Both the position numbers and the translations under genes were made by a program. DNA of 64,000 bases from Hymenobacter aranciens (GTDB lineage Bacteria > Bacteroidota > Bacteroidia > Cytophagales > Hymenobacteraceae): NCBI RefSeq assembly GCF_030580865.1, contig NZ_JAUQSY010000004.1, positions 186,001 through 250,000 of the forward strand. The letters run 5' to 3'. The notes under the pieces were generated by a model, which did not search any database, was not told where the DNA came from, and was given only the letters and a program-made list of their open reading frames with translations. This document shows, piece after piece, positions 19,301 to 27,265 of this stretch. The stretch's first letter is position 1, and the number at the start of each line of letters is the position of its first letter.

Positions 19301-19526
19301 CAAAACGGTGAACCTGGGCTACACCATCCCGGCTACCTGGGTGCGCTTCGCCCACCTCAAAACACTGCGCTTCTACGCCTCGGCCCAGAACCTGATTACC
19401 TGGACCAAGTACTCCGGCAACGACCCCGAGGTGTCGATTTATAGCTCGCCGCTGACGCCGGGCTTCGACTTCTCGGCTTACCCCCGCGCCCGCACGCTCA
19501 CGCTGGGGCTTAATCTGTCGCTGTAA
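16335..19526 (+). CDS. SusC-like TonB-dependent receptor
   Basis: A 1063-residue outer-membrane receptor. Order: signal peptide ending near LRAQ, a carboxypeptidase-D-like regulatory domain (GRVLDASGEPLIGVSV), a DEVVVIGYG TonB-box region, the plug (AGRVAGVQV, IRGGNS, PLYVIDGFP, ATAIYGSRGANGV), then the 22-strand barrel ending in LGLNLSL with a terminal aromatic-rich strand region. SusC proteins import glycans with a SusD lid under TonB drive. The susD gene follows directly, so the pair should take up alginate oligosaccharides. No break in the barrel is seen. The ATG at 16335 is the first in frame after the inverted repeat. Confidence 0.93.
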   Translation: MNSSFTLLMQCWRQLTGAGRLASALLLAALLCAGGPLRAQPTGPVTASGRVLDASGEPLIGVSVRVKDAEIGTITDTEGRYTLQVPDAQRTLIFSYVGFQTLERGLKGNGLMNITLRADQNSLDEVVVIGYGEVKRSDLTGSVGSVNVEDLNKAPVKSFDDALAGRVAGVQVTSPDGQPGAAPNIIIRGGNSITQDNSPLYVIDGFPIEDYNNNAINPSDIESIQILKDASATAIYGSRGANGVVLITTKRGSDAAPTISYDTYYGVQESISKAKLMDPYEFVKLQIEFDSVTARQLYLSNGRTLESYRSANGIDWQKQILRQAAMWSHSLAIRGGSKGTRYSVSGSILNQDGTILNSGFKRYQGRLTLDQDVKQNLRVGMNANFSNISTYGTQVGGSSNSDFALLTSLYGYRPVNGTGDLDQLLNQAEDEDVTSSSNYQWNPLYTVRNEVRNRITNQLTANAYAEYSFSPSLKLRVTGGVDRRLLRYEVFNNSMTRTGNTNNPNGQNGVNGSITFTETNNYVNENTLTYNKIFKRYHRITSVTGVTFQGTRTMISGGGAILIPNEQLGLSGMDEGIPYSIASLRSQNTLASALERVNYAYRGKYLLTASFRADGSSKFAPGNKWSYFPSLAAAWHLNKEKFMRGIKPLSDAKLRASYGLIGNNRVTDYAYLASLGLPVGESYSPGGVFTRGIVPLTIGNPNLKWETTRELNLGFDLGFIDQRITLSADVYRKKTTDLLLASQLPPTSGYASAFQNIGAVQNQGLELTLNTVNVSSKAFSWTSNFNIAFNRTKVLELTRNQTYIQSTVGWSSSSGYGNVPAYEAVIGQPVAMFYGYQWVGNYQTSDFDQSSTGAYTLKADVPNNGNARASIKPGDIKYADLNGDNVVDNSDRSIIGNPNPDFIGGFSNNFTYKNFDLNIFLQGSYGGELLNANRIMFEGGALKNGLNQFASYADRWTPENPTNELYRVNGQGPRVYSTRIIEDGSYLRLKTVNLGYTIPATWVRFAHLKTLRFYASAQNLITWTKYSGNDPEVSIYSSPLTPGFDFSAYPRARTLTLGLNLSL

Positions 19527-19570
19527 TCAGCCAACTCATTCGTTTGCAATTGTTTTTGAACTTGGATAGC

Positions 19571-19672
19571 GTTAGGTTTTGGGTGTTTGGTGTTGGGTTT
19601 TAGGTATTCGGGCTTGCGCTCAGTAATACCTCCCAAAACCTGAAACCCAACACCAAACACCCAAAACCTAAC
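19571..19672. repeat. Perfect 30-bp inverted repeat between susC and susD
   Basis: Arms 19571-19600 (GTTAGGTTTTGGGTGTTTGG...) and 19643-19672 are exact reverse complements separated by 42 nt, which also pair partly. This hairpin in a susC-susD junction could uncouple receptor and lid expression. Confidence 0.85.
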
Positions 19673-19696
19673 ACCTAAAGCTCCCAGTCTCATATT

Positions 19697-21322
19697 ATGA
19701 AAAAACTATCCTTCCTGCTACTCCTCGGCCTGCTCACATCCTGCAACGACTACCTGGCCACCGACCCGGAGGATTTCGTGGCCCCGGAAACCTACTACAA
19801 CAACGAGGCGCAGCTGACTTCGGCGCTGATGGGCATCTATACCAAGCTGGGCAACACCATCAACCAGGGCGGCAGCGCCGAGGAATCGACTTACTCGCGC
19901 TTTCTGTCCTTGGAGGCGCCCTCGGCCACCGACGAGATGCTGGCCCGCAGCAACAGCGCCGTGGCCGTGAGCAGCTACAGCTTCGACTCGTCGTACCCGC
20001 AGATTGTGAACTGCTGGACCAATCTGTACCAGGGCATTGACCGCGCCAACCTGCTGCTGGAGCGCCTCGACCAGGCCAATACTTCGCAGGAAGTGAAAGA
20101 CCAGATTCGCGGCGAGGCGCTGTTTCTGCGCGGCTACTACTACTTTCTGCTGGTGGGCTACTGGGGCGACGTGCCGCTGAAGCTGACCTCGACCACGAGC
20201 GTGAACGACGTGAACATTGCCCGCACGCCGGCGCACGACGTGTACGCCCAGATTATTAAGGATATGACTGACGCCGAGCCGCTGCTGAAAAACGGCACGG
20301 AGTGGGGCAACTCGGGCCGGATTTCCAAGACCGGCTGCCAGGGTGTGCTGGCCCGCGTGAACCTCTACGCCGCCGGCCGCCTGGGCGAAACCGACAAATA
20401 CGTGGCCGCCCGCGACTGGGCCAAGAAGGTCATTGACTCGGGCCAGCACTCGTTGAATCCCAGCTACTCTCAGATTTTCAAGAACGAAAGCGCCGACGTG
20501 TACGACCCGCAGGAGTGCATCTGGGAAGTGGAGTTTAACGGCAACGCCATCGGCAGCATCTACCGCGAAGCCAGCCGCTTCGGCTCGACGCTGGGCGTGC
20601 GCAACGACGAAGAAACCCGCGGCTACATGCAGGGTTTGTACGTGGCTACCGGCACCCAATACAACCGCTATAACGCCGCCGACCTGCGCCGCGACTGGAA
20701 CATCGCCAGCTACTACTACCCCGGCTACGACGCCACCCGCGGGCCCACCACCTACGCCACCACATACGTGTGGGGCCGCTACATCAACAAGTGGCGCCGC
20801 GACAGCGAAACTCTGCGCCCGTTCAACAAAAACCTGGGCCCCACCAACTGGCCCCTGCTCCGCTACGCCGACGTGCTGCTGATGTACGCCGAAGCTGAGA
20901 ATGAAGTGAATGGCGGCCCCAGCGCCGCCGCCATCCTGGCCGTGAACCAGGTGCGCCGCCGTGCCTACGGCTTCCCCCTCAGCACCCCCGCCACCACCTC
21001 CGACCTCACCACCGCCAACACCGCCAGCAAGGCCGCCTTCCTGACTTTCCTCAAGGAAGAGCGGGCCCGCGAGCTGGCTTTCGAAGGCTGGCGCAAGCTC
21101 GATTTGCTGCGCTGGGGCACCTTCCTCACGGTGATGAAGGGCATGATTCCCATCATCACCGCGCAGGCGCCATCGAGCTCTAACGCGGCCCTGGGCTACT
21201 ACGGCCGCACCGCCACGCTGCTGCCTTATCAGAATGTATCGGAGCGCGATGTGCTGTGGCCCATCCCCTCAAACGAGTTGGCGCTGAACCAGGCCATGAC
21301 GCAGAATCAGGGCTGGAATTAG
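19697..21322 (+). CDS. SusD-like surface glycan-binding lipoprotein
   Basis: A 541-residue protein with a lipobox ending LLTSC (lipidated C16) followed by N-D, then the usual SusD start (Y.....F..PE.YY.....A..AL.G.Y). The middle holds GEALFLRGYYYF, a TPR-like SusD hallmark, and the C-terminal SusD/RagB region has LREERARELAFEG-like residues (KEERARELAFEGWRKLDLLRW). SusD proteins sit outside the outer membrane and close over the SusC barrel once the glycan is bound. It pairs with the receptor at 16335-19526. Alginate oligomers are the likely ligand, from context. Confidence 0.93.
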   Translation: MKKLSFLLLLGLLTSCNDYLATDPEDFVAPETYYNNEAQLTSALMGIYTKLGNTINQGGSAEESTYSRFLSLEAPSATDEMLARSNSAVAVSSYSFDSSYPQIVNCWTNLYQGIDRANLLLERLDQANTSQEVKDQIRGEALFLRGYYYFLLVGYWGDVPLKLTSTTSVNDVNIARTPAHDVYAQIIKDMTDAEPLLKNGTEWGNSGRISKTGCQGVLARVNLYAAGRLGETDKYVAARDWAKKVIDSGQHSLNPSYSQIFKNESADVYDPQECIWEVEFNGNAIGSIYREASRFGSTLGVRNDEETRGYMQGLYVATGTQYNRYNAADLRRDWNIASYYYPGYDATRGPTTYATTYVWGRYINKWRRDSETLRPFNKNLGPTNWPLLRYADVLLMYAEAENEVNGGPSAAAILAVNQVRRRAYGFPLSTPATTSDLTTANTASKAAFLTFLKEERARELAFEGWRKLDLLRWGTFLTVMKGMIPIITAQAPSSSNAALGYYGRTATLLPYQNVSERDVLWPIPSNELALNQAMTQNQGWN

Positions 21323-21454
21323 AACGTCATCCTGAGCGCAGCGAAAGGACCTCGCCTGCTTCTCTGTGGGAGTAATCTCCAATCGCTCAAGCGTCAATAA
21401 TTACTGCTGCACATGGCGCGGGCGAGGTCCTTTCGCTGCGCTCAGGATGACGTT
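21323..21454. repeat. Long inverted repeat after susD (GTCATCCTGAGCGCAGCGAA family)
   Basis: Outer arms AACGTCATCCTGAGCGCAGC... and ...GCTGCGCTCAGGATGACGTT pair over about 30 nt and enclose further partial pairing. Close copies lie at 32461-32564 and 52579-52713, so this is a repeated intergenic element. Confidence 0.85.
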
Positions 21455-21490
21455 CAATTAAACACCGCATTACTTCCAAACTCCCATCCA

Positions 21491-22387
21491 ATGAAACGCT
21501 TACTTCTCATTTGCAGCTTGCTGGGCTGGTCGTTTTCCTCCCTCGCCCAATCGGCCGGGCCGCCCATCCCGACTGACTCGACGGTGAAGGTGATTAAGAC
21601 GCCCAAGGGCTACGAGACGCAGCTTAACGCCGTGTACGTGAAGGTGAACGGCTGGGACGGCCGCATGGACCTCTACACCAACCCTGGCGGCAAGCCCACG
21701 CCCATCGTCATCAGCATTCACGGCGGCGGCTGGAACCACGGCACCAAGGAGTCGCAGTCGGGTTTCAGCGCCTTCTTCAAGCGCGGCTACGCGGTGGCCA
21801 ATGTGGAGTACCGCCTCACGCCGCAGGCCACCGCCCCGGCGGCCGTGGAGGACGTGCGCTGCGCCCTCATCTACATCATTACCAACGCCAAGAAGCTCAA
21901 CATCGACCCCAACAAGATTGTAGTGATGGGCAGCTCGGCCGGCGGCCACCTCGCCCTGATGGCCGGCCTGCTCGAAAACGACCACACCTTCGACACCAAC
22001 TGCCAGACCAAGGAGAAAGTGAAGGTGGCGGCCATCGTGGACAACTACGGCATCGCCGACGCCGGCGACTGGATGAGTGGCCGCCTGGCCAGCAAATCGG
22101 CCACCAAGTGGCTGGGGCAATACAGCAAAGACGAGAAGTTTATCCGCTCGGTGTCGCCGGTGTACCTGGTGAAGAAGAGCAGCCCGCCCACCTTCATCGT
22201 GCACGGCGACGCCGACCCGGTGGTGCCCTACGAGCAGTCGGTGGCCCTACACAAGAAGCTGCAGGAAGCCGGCGTGAAAACCGAGTTCCTCACGGTGCCC
22301 GGCGGGCAGCACGGCAAGTTCACCACTGAGAAGAAGCGCGAGGTGAGCGACGCGACGCAGAAGTTCCTGATGGAAATCGGGCTGTAG
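21491..22387 (+). CDS. Secreted alpha/beta-hydrolase (esterase) of the alginate operon
   Basis: A 298-residue protein, started at ATG 21491 because a signal peptide follows (MKRLLLICSLLG...SLAQ). Oxyanion motif HGGGW, nucleophile S149 in GSSAG, acid probably D242 (HGDADPVVP) and base H274 (GGQHGK) give a complete BD-FAE/esterase-lipase triad. Its place behind susD suggests a carbohydrate-active esterase acting in the periplasm. Bacterial alginates are O-acetylated on mannuronate, so removal of acetyl groups is one attractive role, but this is inference only. Feruloyl or xylan-type acetyl esterases have the same fold. Confidence 0.82.
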   Translation: MKRLLLICSLLGWSFSSLAQSAGPPIPTDSTVKVIKTPKGYETQLNAVYVKVNGWDGRMDLYTNPGGKPTPIVISIHGGGWNHGTKESQSGFSAFFKRGYAVANVEYRLTPQATAPAAVEDVRCALIYIITNAKKLNIDPNKIVVMGSSAGGHLALMAGLLENDHTFDTNCQTKEKVKVAAIVDNYGIADAGDWMSGRLASKSATKWLGQYSKDEKFIRSVSPVYLVKKSSPPTFIVHGDADPVVPYEQSVALHKKLQEAGVKTEFLTVPGGQHGKFTTEKKREVSDATQKFLMEIGL

Positions 22388-22407
22388 AAACACGCTTTTT
22401 ACCGGTG

Positions 22408-22491
22408 GTCGGTATTGGGTAATCGGGAATCGGAGGCGCAGATAATTCATAGCTGGAGACTGGCCCCTGATAATTGACTGCCCAATACCGA
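22408..22491. repeat. Short inverted repeat after the esterase gene
   Basis: GTCGGTATTGGG (about 22408-22419) pairs with CCCAATACCGAC (22480-22491) around a 60-nt loop, followed by TTCTTTTTT. It is a possible end of the alginate operon. Confidence 0.6.
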
Positions 22492-22538
22492 CTTCTTTTT
22501 TGACAACGCTAACCCTTTAACAATCAAACACCCACACC

Positions 22539-25500
22539 ATGTTTAACTTTTACTCTTTCCCGCCGGGCCGCCGGTCGGCCCGCTTGCTGGGCTTGCTGCT
22601 GCCGCTGCTGGGCGGCAGCCTGCTGACGCAGGCGCAGTCGGTGAGCATCACCACCCTGGGCACGCCCTACGTGGAGAATTTCAACACCCTTGGCATTAAT
22701 GCTACGCCTTCGACCACCACGTATCCCAAATCGACCCTGCCCACGGGCTGGGACTTCCTGGAAACCGGCACCGGGGCCGACGCCACTTACTCCGGCAACC
22801 TCAGCGCCACCGGCAACACCTACAGCCTGGGCACCAATGCCAGCACCGAGCGCGCCCTGGGCTCGGTATTGAACGCAGTGGCATCGAGCTACGGCGTGAA
22901 GTACACCAATAACACCAGTCAGCCCATTACCGGACTAGCTATCAGCTACAACGGCGAGCAGTGGCGCCTCGGCAGCGCCACCCGCACCACGGCCGACCGG
23001 CTGGACTTTCAATACAGCCTGACGGCCACGGACCTGACGGGCACGTTTACCGACGTCAACACCCTGGACTTTATCAGCCCGAACGTGAACAACGGCACCA
23101 CGGCCGGCAACATCGACGGCAACGCTACTGCCAACCGCGCGCCGGTGAGCGGCACACTGTCGGTGACCATTCCGGTCGGCGGCACGATTATCCTGAAGTG
23201 GGTGGACTTCGACGTGACCGGCGGCGCCGATGATGCCCTGGGCATCGACGACGTGTCGGTGACGGCCGTGGCGCTGCCGGCGGTGACCACCGCGGCGGCT
23301 ACCGCCAGCGGCACCAGCGCCACCGTCGGCGGCAACGTGACCAGCGCCGGCTCGAACACCGTGACCGCCAACGGCGTGGTGTACAGCGCGACCAATGCCA
23401 CGCCTACCATCGGCGGCACTGATGTTACCACGCTGCCCATCGGCTCGGGCACGGGCGCCTTTAGCGGCTCGGCCACGGGCCTGCTGCCCTACACGACTTA
23501 CAACGTGGCCGCCTACGCTACATCCACCGCCGGCACCAGCTACGGCGCGGTAGTGACGGTAACCACCGGGCCGGGCAGCATCAGCCTGGCGGCGATGGGC
23601 ACGGCCTATAATCAGGACTTTAACACGCTGTCGTCCACCGGCACGACTAACCCGAAAAGCACCCTGCCCGCCGGCTGGGACTTCGTGGAAACCGGCGCGG
23701 GCGGCAGCGCTACGCCCGATAACACCTACACTACCAGCACCGGCACGGCCGGCGGCGCCAACACCTACAGCTTCGGCGCCGGCTCGGCCGCTACCGACCG
23801 CGCCCTGGGTGGCCTGCAAAGCACTGGCGTGCTGGCGACCACCATCGGCGCCGCGTTCACCAACAACACCGGCTCGACCATCACCGGCCTCACCGTGACC
23901 TACACCGGCGAGCAGTGGCGCCTCGGCACCGCCGGCCGTGCCATCCCCGACCGCCTCGAATTCCAGTACAGCACCACCGCCACCACCGTGGACGGCGCCA
24001 CCGTAACTACCGGCTACACCGACGTGAATGCGCTGGATTTCAGCAGCCCCTTCAACACCACCGTGGGCGCCGTGGATGGCAACACCCAACGCACCACGCT
24101 CACGGCCAACATCTCCGTGTCAATCCCCAATGGCGCGACGTTCGTGCTGCGCTGGCTGGATTTTGACGCCAGCAGCTCGGATGACGGGCTGGCGGTGGAC
24201 GACTTTTCCATCACCCCCACCGCCAACGTGACCCCAACCGTGACCACCGCCGCGCCCAGCGCCAGCGGCACCAGCGCCACCGTGGGCGGCAACGTGACCA
24301 GCGCCGGCACCGCCGCCGTAACCGCCAACGGCGTGGTGTACAGCGCCACCAATGCCACGCCCACCATCGGCGGGGCTGACGTGACCACGCTGCCCATCGG
24401 CTCCGGCACGGGTGCGTTCAGCGGCACGACCACCGGCCTGCTGCCCTACACTACTTACAACGTGGCCGCTTATGCCACCTCCACGGCCGGTACCAGCTAC
24501 GGCACGGTGAGCACCTTCACCACCGGCGCGGGCCGCATCAGCATTGCGGCGCTGAACACAGCCTACAATCAGGATTTCAATACCCTTGGCAACGTGGCTT
24601 CGCCCTCGACTACGACCTACCCGAAATCGGCGCTGCCGGCGGGCTGGGACTTTGTGGAAACCGGCACCGGCGCCGACGAAACCTACTCGGCCAACCTCTC
24701 GAACACCGGCAACACCTACAGCGCGGGCACGGCCGGCGCTACCGACCGCGCTTTTGGCACCCTGCAGAATACGGCCGTGATTCCGACCATCGGCGCGGCT
24801 TACGTGAATAACACCGGCCAGACCATCGGCGGCCTGCAAATCAGCTACGTCGGCGAGCAGTGGCGCCTGGGCAACGGTACCCGCACCGCCAACGACCGGC
24901 TGGATTTCGAGTACAGCCTTAACGCCACCGACCTGGTTACCGGCACCTACATGGCCGCGCCGGAGCTGAATTTCACCGGCCCCGTGGCGGGCACCACCGG
25001 CAGCAGCCCCGCCAGCGTGGCCCTCGACGGCAACGCGGCGGCCAACCGCGTCACGGTGACGGCCATCGTGCCGGTGAGCATTGCCCCCGGCCAGACCGTA
25101 TTTATCCGCTGGAATGACTTCAACGCCCCGGGCGGCGGCGACGACATCCTCGGCATCGACGACTTCTCCCTCACGGCCCTGGCCGTGCCCGCCGACCTCA
25201 CCGTGAGCACATCCGGCCAGAACATCTCGGGCTTCTACAACAACGTGACCATCACCGGCACCGGCGCGGCCACCCTGACGGGCACCCTCACCGTGGGCGG
25301 CGCCCTGATGGTGCAAACCGGCGGCACCCTGGCCGGCAACTGCCAGGCCATCACCGGCAGCGGCAGCTTCGCGCTGCAGAACAACGCCACGCTGCGTATC
25401 TGCAACCCGGCCGGCATCAGCAGCACCGGCAACACCGGCGCCATCCAGCTCACGGGCACCCGCACCTTCAGCCCCAACGCCAACTACGAGTACAACGGCA

Positions 25501-27098
25501 CCGCCGCGCAGGTAACCGGTCCGGGCCTGCCCGCCCGCGTGCGCAACCTGACGGTGAACAACGCCCAGGGCCTGACGTTGAGCGACAGCACGGCCATCTC
25601 GGAAGTGCTGCACCTGACCAGCGGCAACCTCAGCACCGGCGGCGAAGCCCTGGTATTGCTGTCGGCCAGCACTGGCACGGCCCTGATTGACAACACCGGC
25701 GGTCAGGTAATCGGCACCGGCACCATGCAGCGCTACATCGACCCCAGCCTGAACGCTGGCAACGGCTACCGCCACTACAGCGCCCCGGTGAGCAACACCA
25801 CCTTCGGCGACCTCGCCGCCCCGGGCTTCGCGCCCGAGCTGAGCCAGGCCGCCGCCTACAACAGCTCGGCCACGCCCGGCCTGGTGACACCCTTCCCGAA
25901 CATCTTCGGCTACGATGAGGCGCGCATCGCCACGGCCGCCAGCAACTTCGATGACTTCGCCAAAGGCTGGTTTGCCCCGGCCTCGACCAGCGCGGCCATG
26001 CAACCCGGCCACGGCTACACCGTGAACACGCCCAGCGGCGCGCTCGTCGATTTCCGCGGCACCTTCAACAACGGCCCCGTGGCGCTGACCGGCCTCACCC
26101 GCGGCGCCAGCGCCGATGCCGGCTGGCAGCTGCTGGGCAACCCCTACCCCTCGCCCATCGACTGGAACCTGATTCCGGCCGGTAACTTCAACAACGTGAG
26201 CGCCGCCGTGTACGTGTACCGCTCCAGCGGCCCCTACACCGGCAGCTACGTGAGCTACGTGAACGGCATCGGCGGCAGCCAGCAGATTGCGGCCGGCCAG
26301 GGCTTCTTCGTGCGGGTGAACACGCCCGGCACCGGCAGCCTCACGCTGCCCAACGCCAGCCGCGTCACCACCTTCGGCCCGCAGCCCGCCTTCTACCGCA
26401 GCACGCCCGATACGCGCCCGCAGCTGCAGCTGCACTTCGGCGGCGCCAATGTGAGCGACGACGCCTACGTGTATTTCGAGCAGGGCGCCAGCGCCGGCTT
26501 CGACAGCCAGTTCGATGCCCACAAAGTGCCGACCTTCACCCCCACGCTGACCCTGGCCCTGGCGTCGGGCCCCGAAAACCTGTCCATCAACGGCCTGCCC
26601 GTGCTCGGCACCGCCAACGTGACCGTGCCCCTGCGCCTCCTCAACCCCGAGCCCGGCACCTTCACCATCGAAGCCGCCCAGCTCGTGAACATGCCCGCCG
26701 GCATCTTCACCTACCTGGTGGATGCCCAGACTGGCGCCTACATCGACCTGCAGGCCCAGCCCAGCTACAGCTTCACGCTGGCCGCCAACACCCCGGCCAC
26801 GCGCTTCTCGGTGCTCTTCACGGCCCAGCGCGTGCTGGCCACCGCCCCGGCGCAACTGGCGCAGCAGGTGAGCATTTACCCCAACCCCGCCCGCCAGCAG
26901 GCAACGCTGAGCTTGCCCGCCAGCCTCGGCCACCAGCCGGTGCAGGTGTCGCTGCTGAATGCCCTCGGCCAAACGGTGCAGCAGCAGCGCCTCGCTACCT
27001 CGGAAGCGCTGTCGCTGACCGGCGTGGCCCCGGGTATCTACACGGTGCGCGTGGCCACGACCCAGGGCGTGGTAAACAAGCGCCTCGTGGTGGAATAA
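22539..27098 (+). CDS. Giant secreted T9SS protein with alternating domain repeats
   Basis: A 1519-residue protein with a signal peptide ending near TQAQS. Three copies of a domain of about 210-230 residues (ENFNTLG/QDFNTLS/QDFNTLG, GWDF(L/V)ETG, GEQWRLG, D-D-LGIDD) are joined by two nearly identical Fn3-like linkers (GTSATVGGNVTSAG). A beta-rich region and a T9SS type-A tail (IYPNPA, GIYTVR, RLVVE) follow. The last ~430 residues resemble those of 292-5970 (YIDPSLNA, LLGNPYP, GQGFF.RV). I infer surface binding or adhesion. The domain fold suggests a jelly roll, and no catalytic motif is recognised. It may be the last gene of the alginate operon or have its own promoter. Confidence 0.85.
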   Translation: MFNFYSFPPGRRSARLLGLLLPLLGGSLLTQAQSVSITTLGTPYVENFNTLGINATPSTTTYPKSTLPTGWDFLETGTGADATYSGNLSATGNTYSLGTNASTERALGSVLNAVASSYGVKYTNNTSQPITGLAISYNGEQWRLGSATRTTADRLDFQYSLTATDLTGTFTDVNTLDFISPNVNNGTTAGNIDGNATANRAPVSGTLSVTIPVGGTIILKWVDFDVTGGADDALGIDDVSVTAVALPAVTTAAATASGTSATVGGNVTSAGSNTVTANGVVYSATNATPTIGGTDVTTLPIGSGTGAFSGSATGLLPYTTYNVAAYATSTAGTSYGAVVTVTTGPGSISLAAMGTAYNQDFNTLSSTGTTNPKSTLPAGWDFVETGAGGSATPDNTYTTSTGTAGGANTYSFGAGSAATDRALGGLQSTGVLATTIGAAFTNNTGSTITGLTVTYTGEQWRLGTAGRAIPDRLEFQYSTTATTVDGATVTTGYTDVNALDFSSPFNTTVGAVDGNTQRTTLTANISVSIPNGATFVLRWLDFDASSSDDGLAVDDFSITPTANVTPTVTTAAPSASGTSATVGGNVTSAGTAAVTANGVVYSATNATPTIGGADVTTLPIGSGTGAFSGTTTGLLPYTTYNVAAYATSTAGTSYGTVSTFTTGAGRISIAALNTAYNQDFNTLGNVASPSTTTYPKSALPAGWDFVETGTGADETYSANLSNTGNTYSAGTAGATDRAFGTLQNTAVIPTIGAAYVNNTGQTIGGLQISYVGEQWRLGNGTRTANDRLDFEYSLNATDLVTGTYMAAPELNFTGPVAGTTGSSPASVALDGNAAANRVTVTAIVPVSIAPGQTVFIRWNDFNAPGGGDDILGIDDFSLTALAVPADLTVSTSGQNISGFYNNVTITGTGAATLTGTLTVGGALMVQTGGTLAGNCQAITGSGSFALQNNATLRICNPAGISSTGNTGAIQLTGTRTFSPNANYEYNGTAAQVTGPGLPARVRNLTVNNAQGLTLSDSTAISEVLHLTSGNLSTGGEALVLLSASTGTALIDNTGGQVIGTGTMQRYIDPSLNAGNGYRHYSAPVSNTTFGDLAAPGFAPELSQAAAYNSSATPGLVTPFPNIFGYDEARIATAASNFDDFAKGWFAPASTSAAMQPGHGYTVNTPSGALVDFRGTFNNGPVALTGLTRGASADAGWQLLGNPYPSPIDWNLIPAGNFNNVSAAVYVYRSSGPYTGSYVSYVNGIGGSQQIAAGQGFFVRVNTPGTGSLTLPNASRVTTFGPQPAFYRSTPDTRPQLQLHFGGANVSDDAYVYFEQGASAGFDSQFDAHKVPTFTPTLTLALASGPENLSINGLPVLGTANVTVPLRLLNPEPGTFTIEAAQLVNMPAGIFTYLVDAQTGAYIDLQAQPSYSFTLAANTPATRFSVLFTAQRVLATAPAQLAQQVSIYPNPARQQATLSLPASLGHQPVQVSLLNALGQTVQQQRLATSEALSLTGVAPGIYTVRVATTQGVVNKRLVVE
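23284..24530 (+). repeat. Two near-identical Fn3-like linkers, parts of a larger duplication
   Basis: The segments from about 23284 to 23575 and 24240 to 24535 code for nearly the same ~95 residues (ASGTSATVGGNVTSAG..., GVVYSATNATPTIGG) and are closely similar at DNA level. The flanking domains differ more. This points to recent duplication or gene conversion inside the gene. Confidence 0.8.
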
Positions 27099-27118
27099 TC
27101 ACCACGTAAGCAGCTCAT

Positions 27119-27154
27119 AAAAAAGACCCTCACCGTGTGGTGAGGGTCTTTTTT
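27119..27154. terminator. Bidirectional terminator
   Basis: A 16-bp stem (27119-27134 with 27139-27154) with A6/T6 ends and loop GTGT lies between convergent genes ending at 27098 (plus) and 27266 (minus). Confidence 0.9.
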
Positions 27155-27265
27155 ATGTCATGAAACTCAGAACTTGTGGGGGCGGGGCTTGACTTCGCCC
27201 GAATTGTTGAATGGAAGTGATTTAGGAAGGGCGTCTGACCGGCGGGAGTCAACCAAGCTCTGCCC

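Noticed and set aside
24120..26972. 950-codon minus-strand open frame
   Set aside because: Shadow of the T9SS gene 22539-27098, with the same composition bias and no start context or domain.
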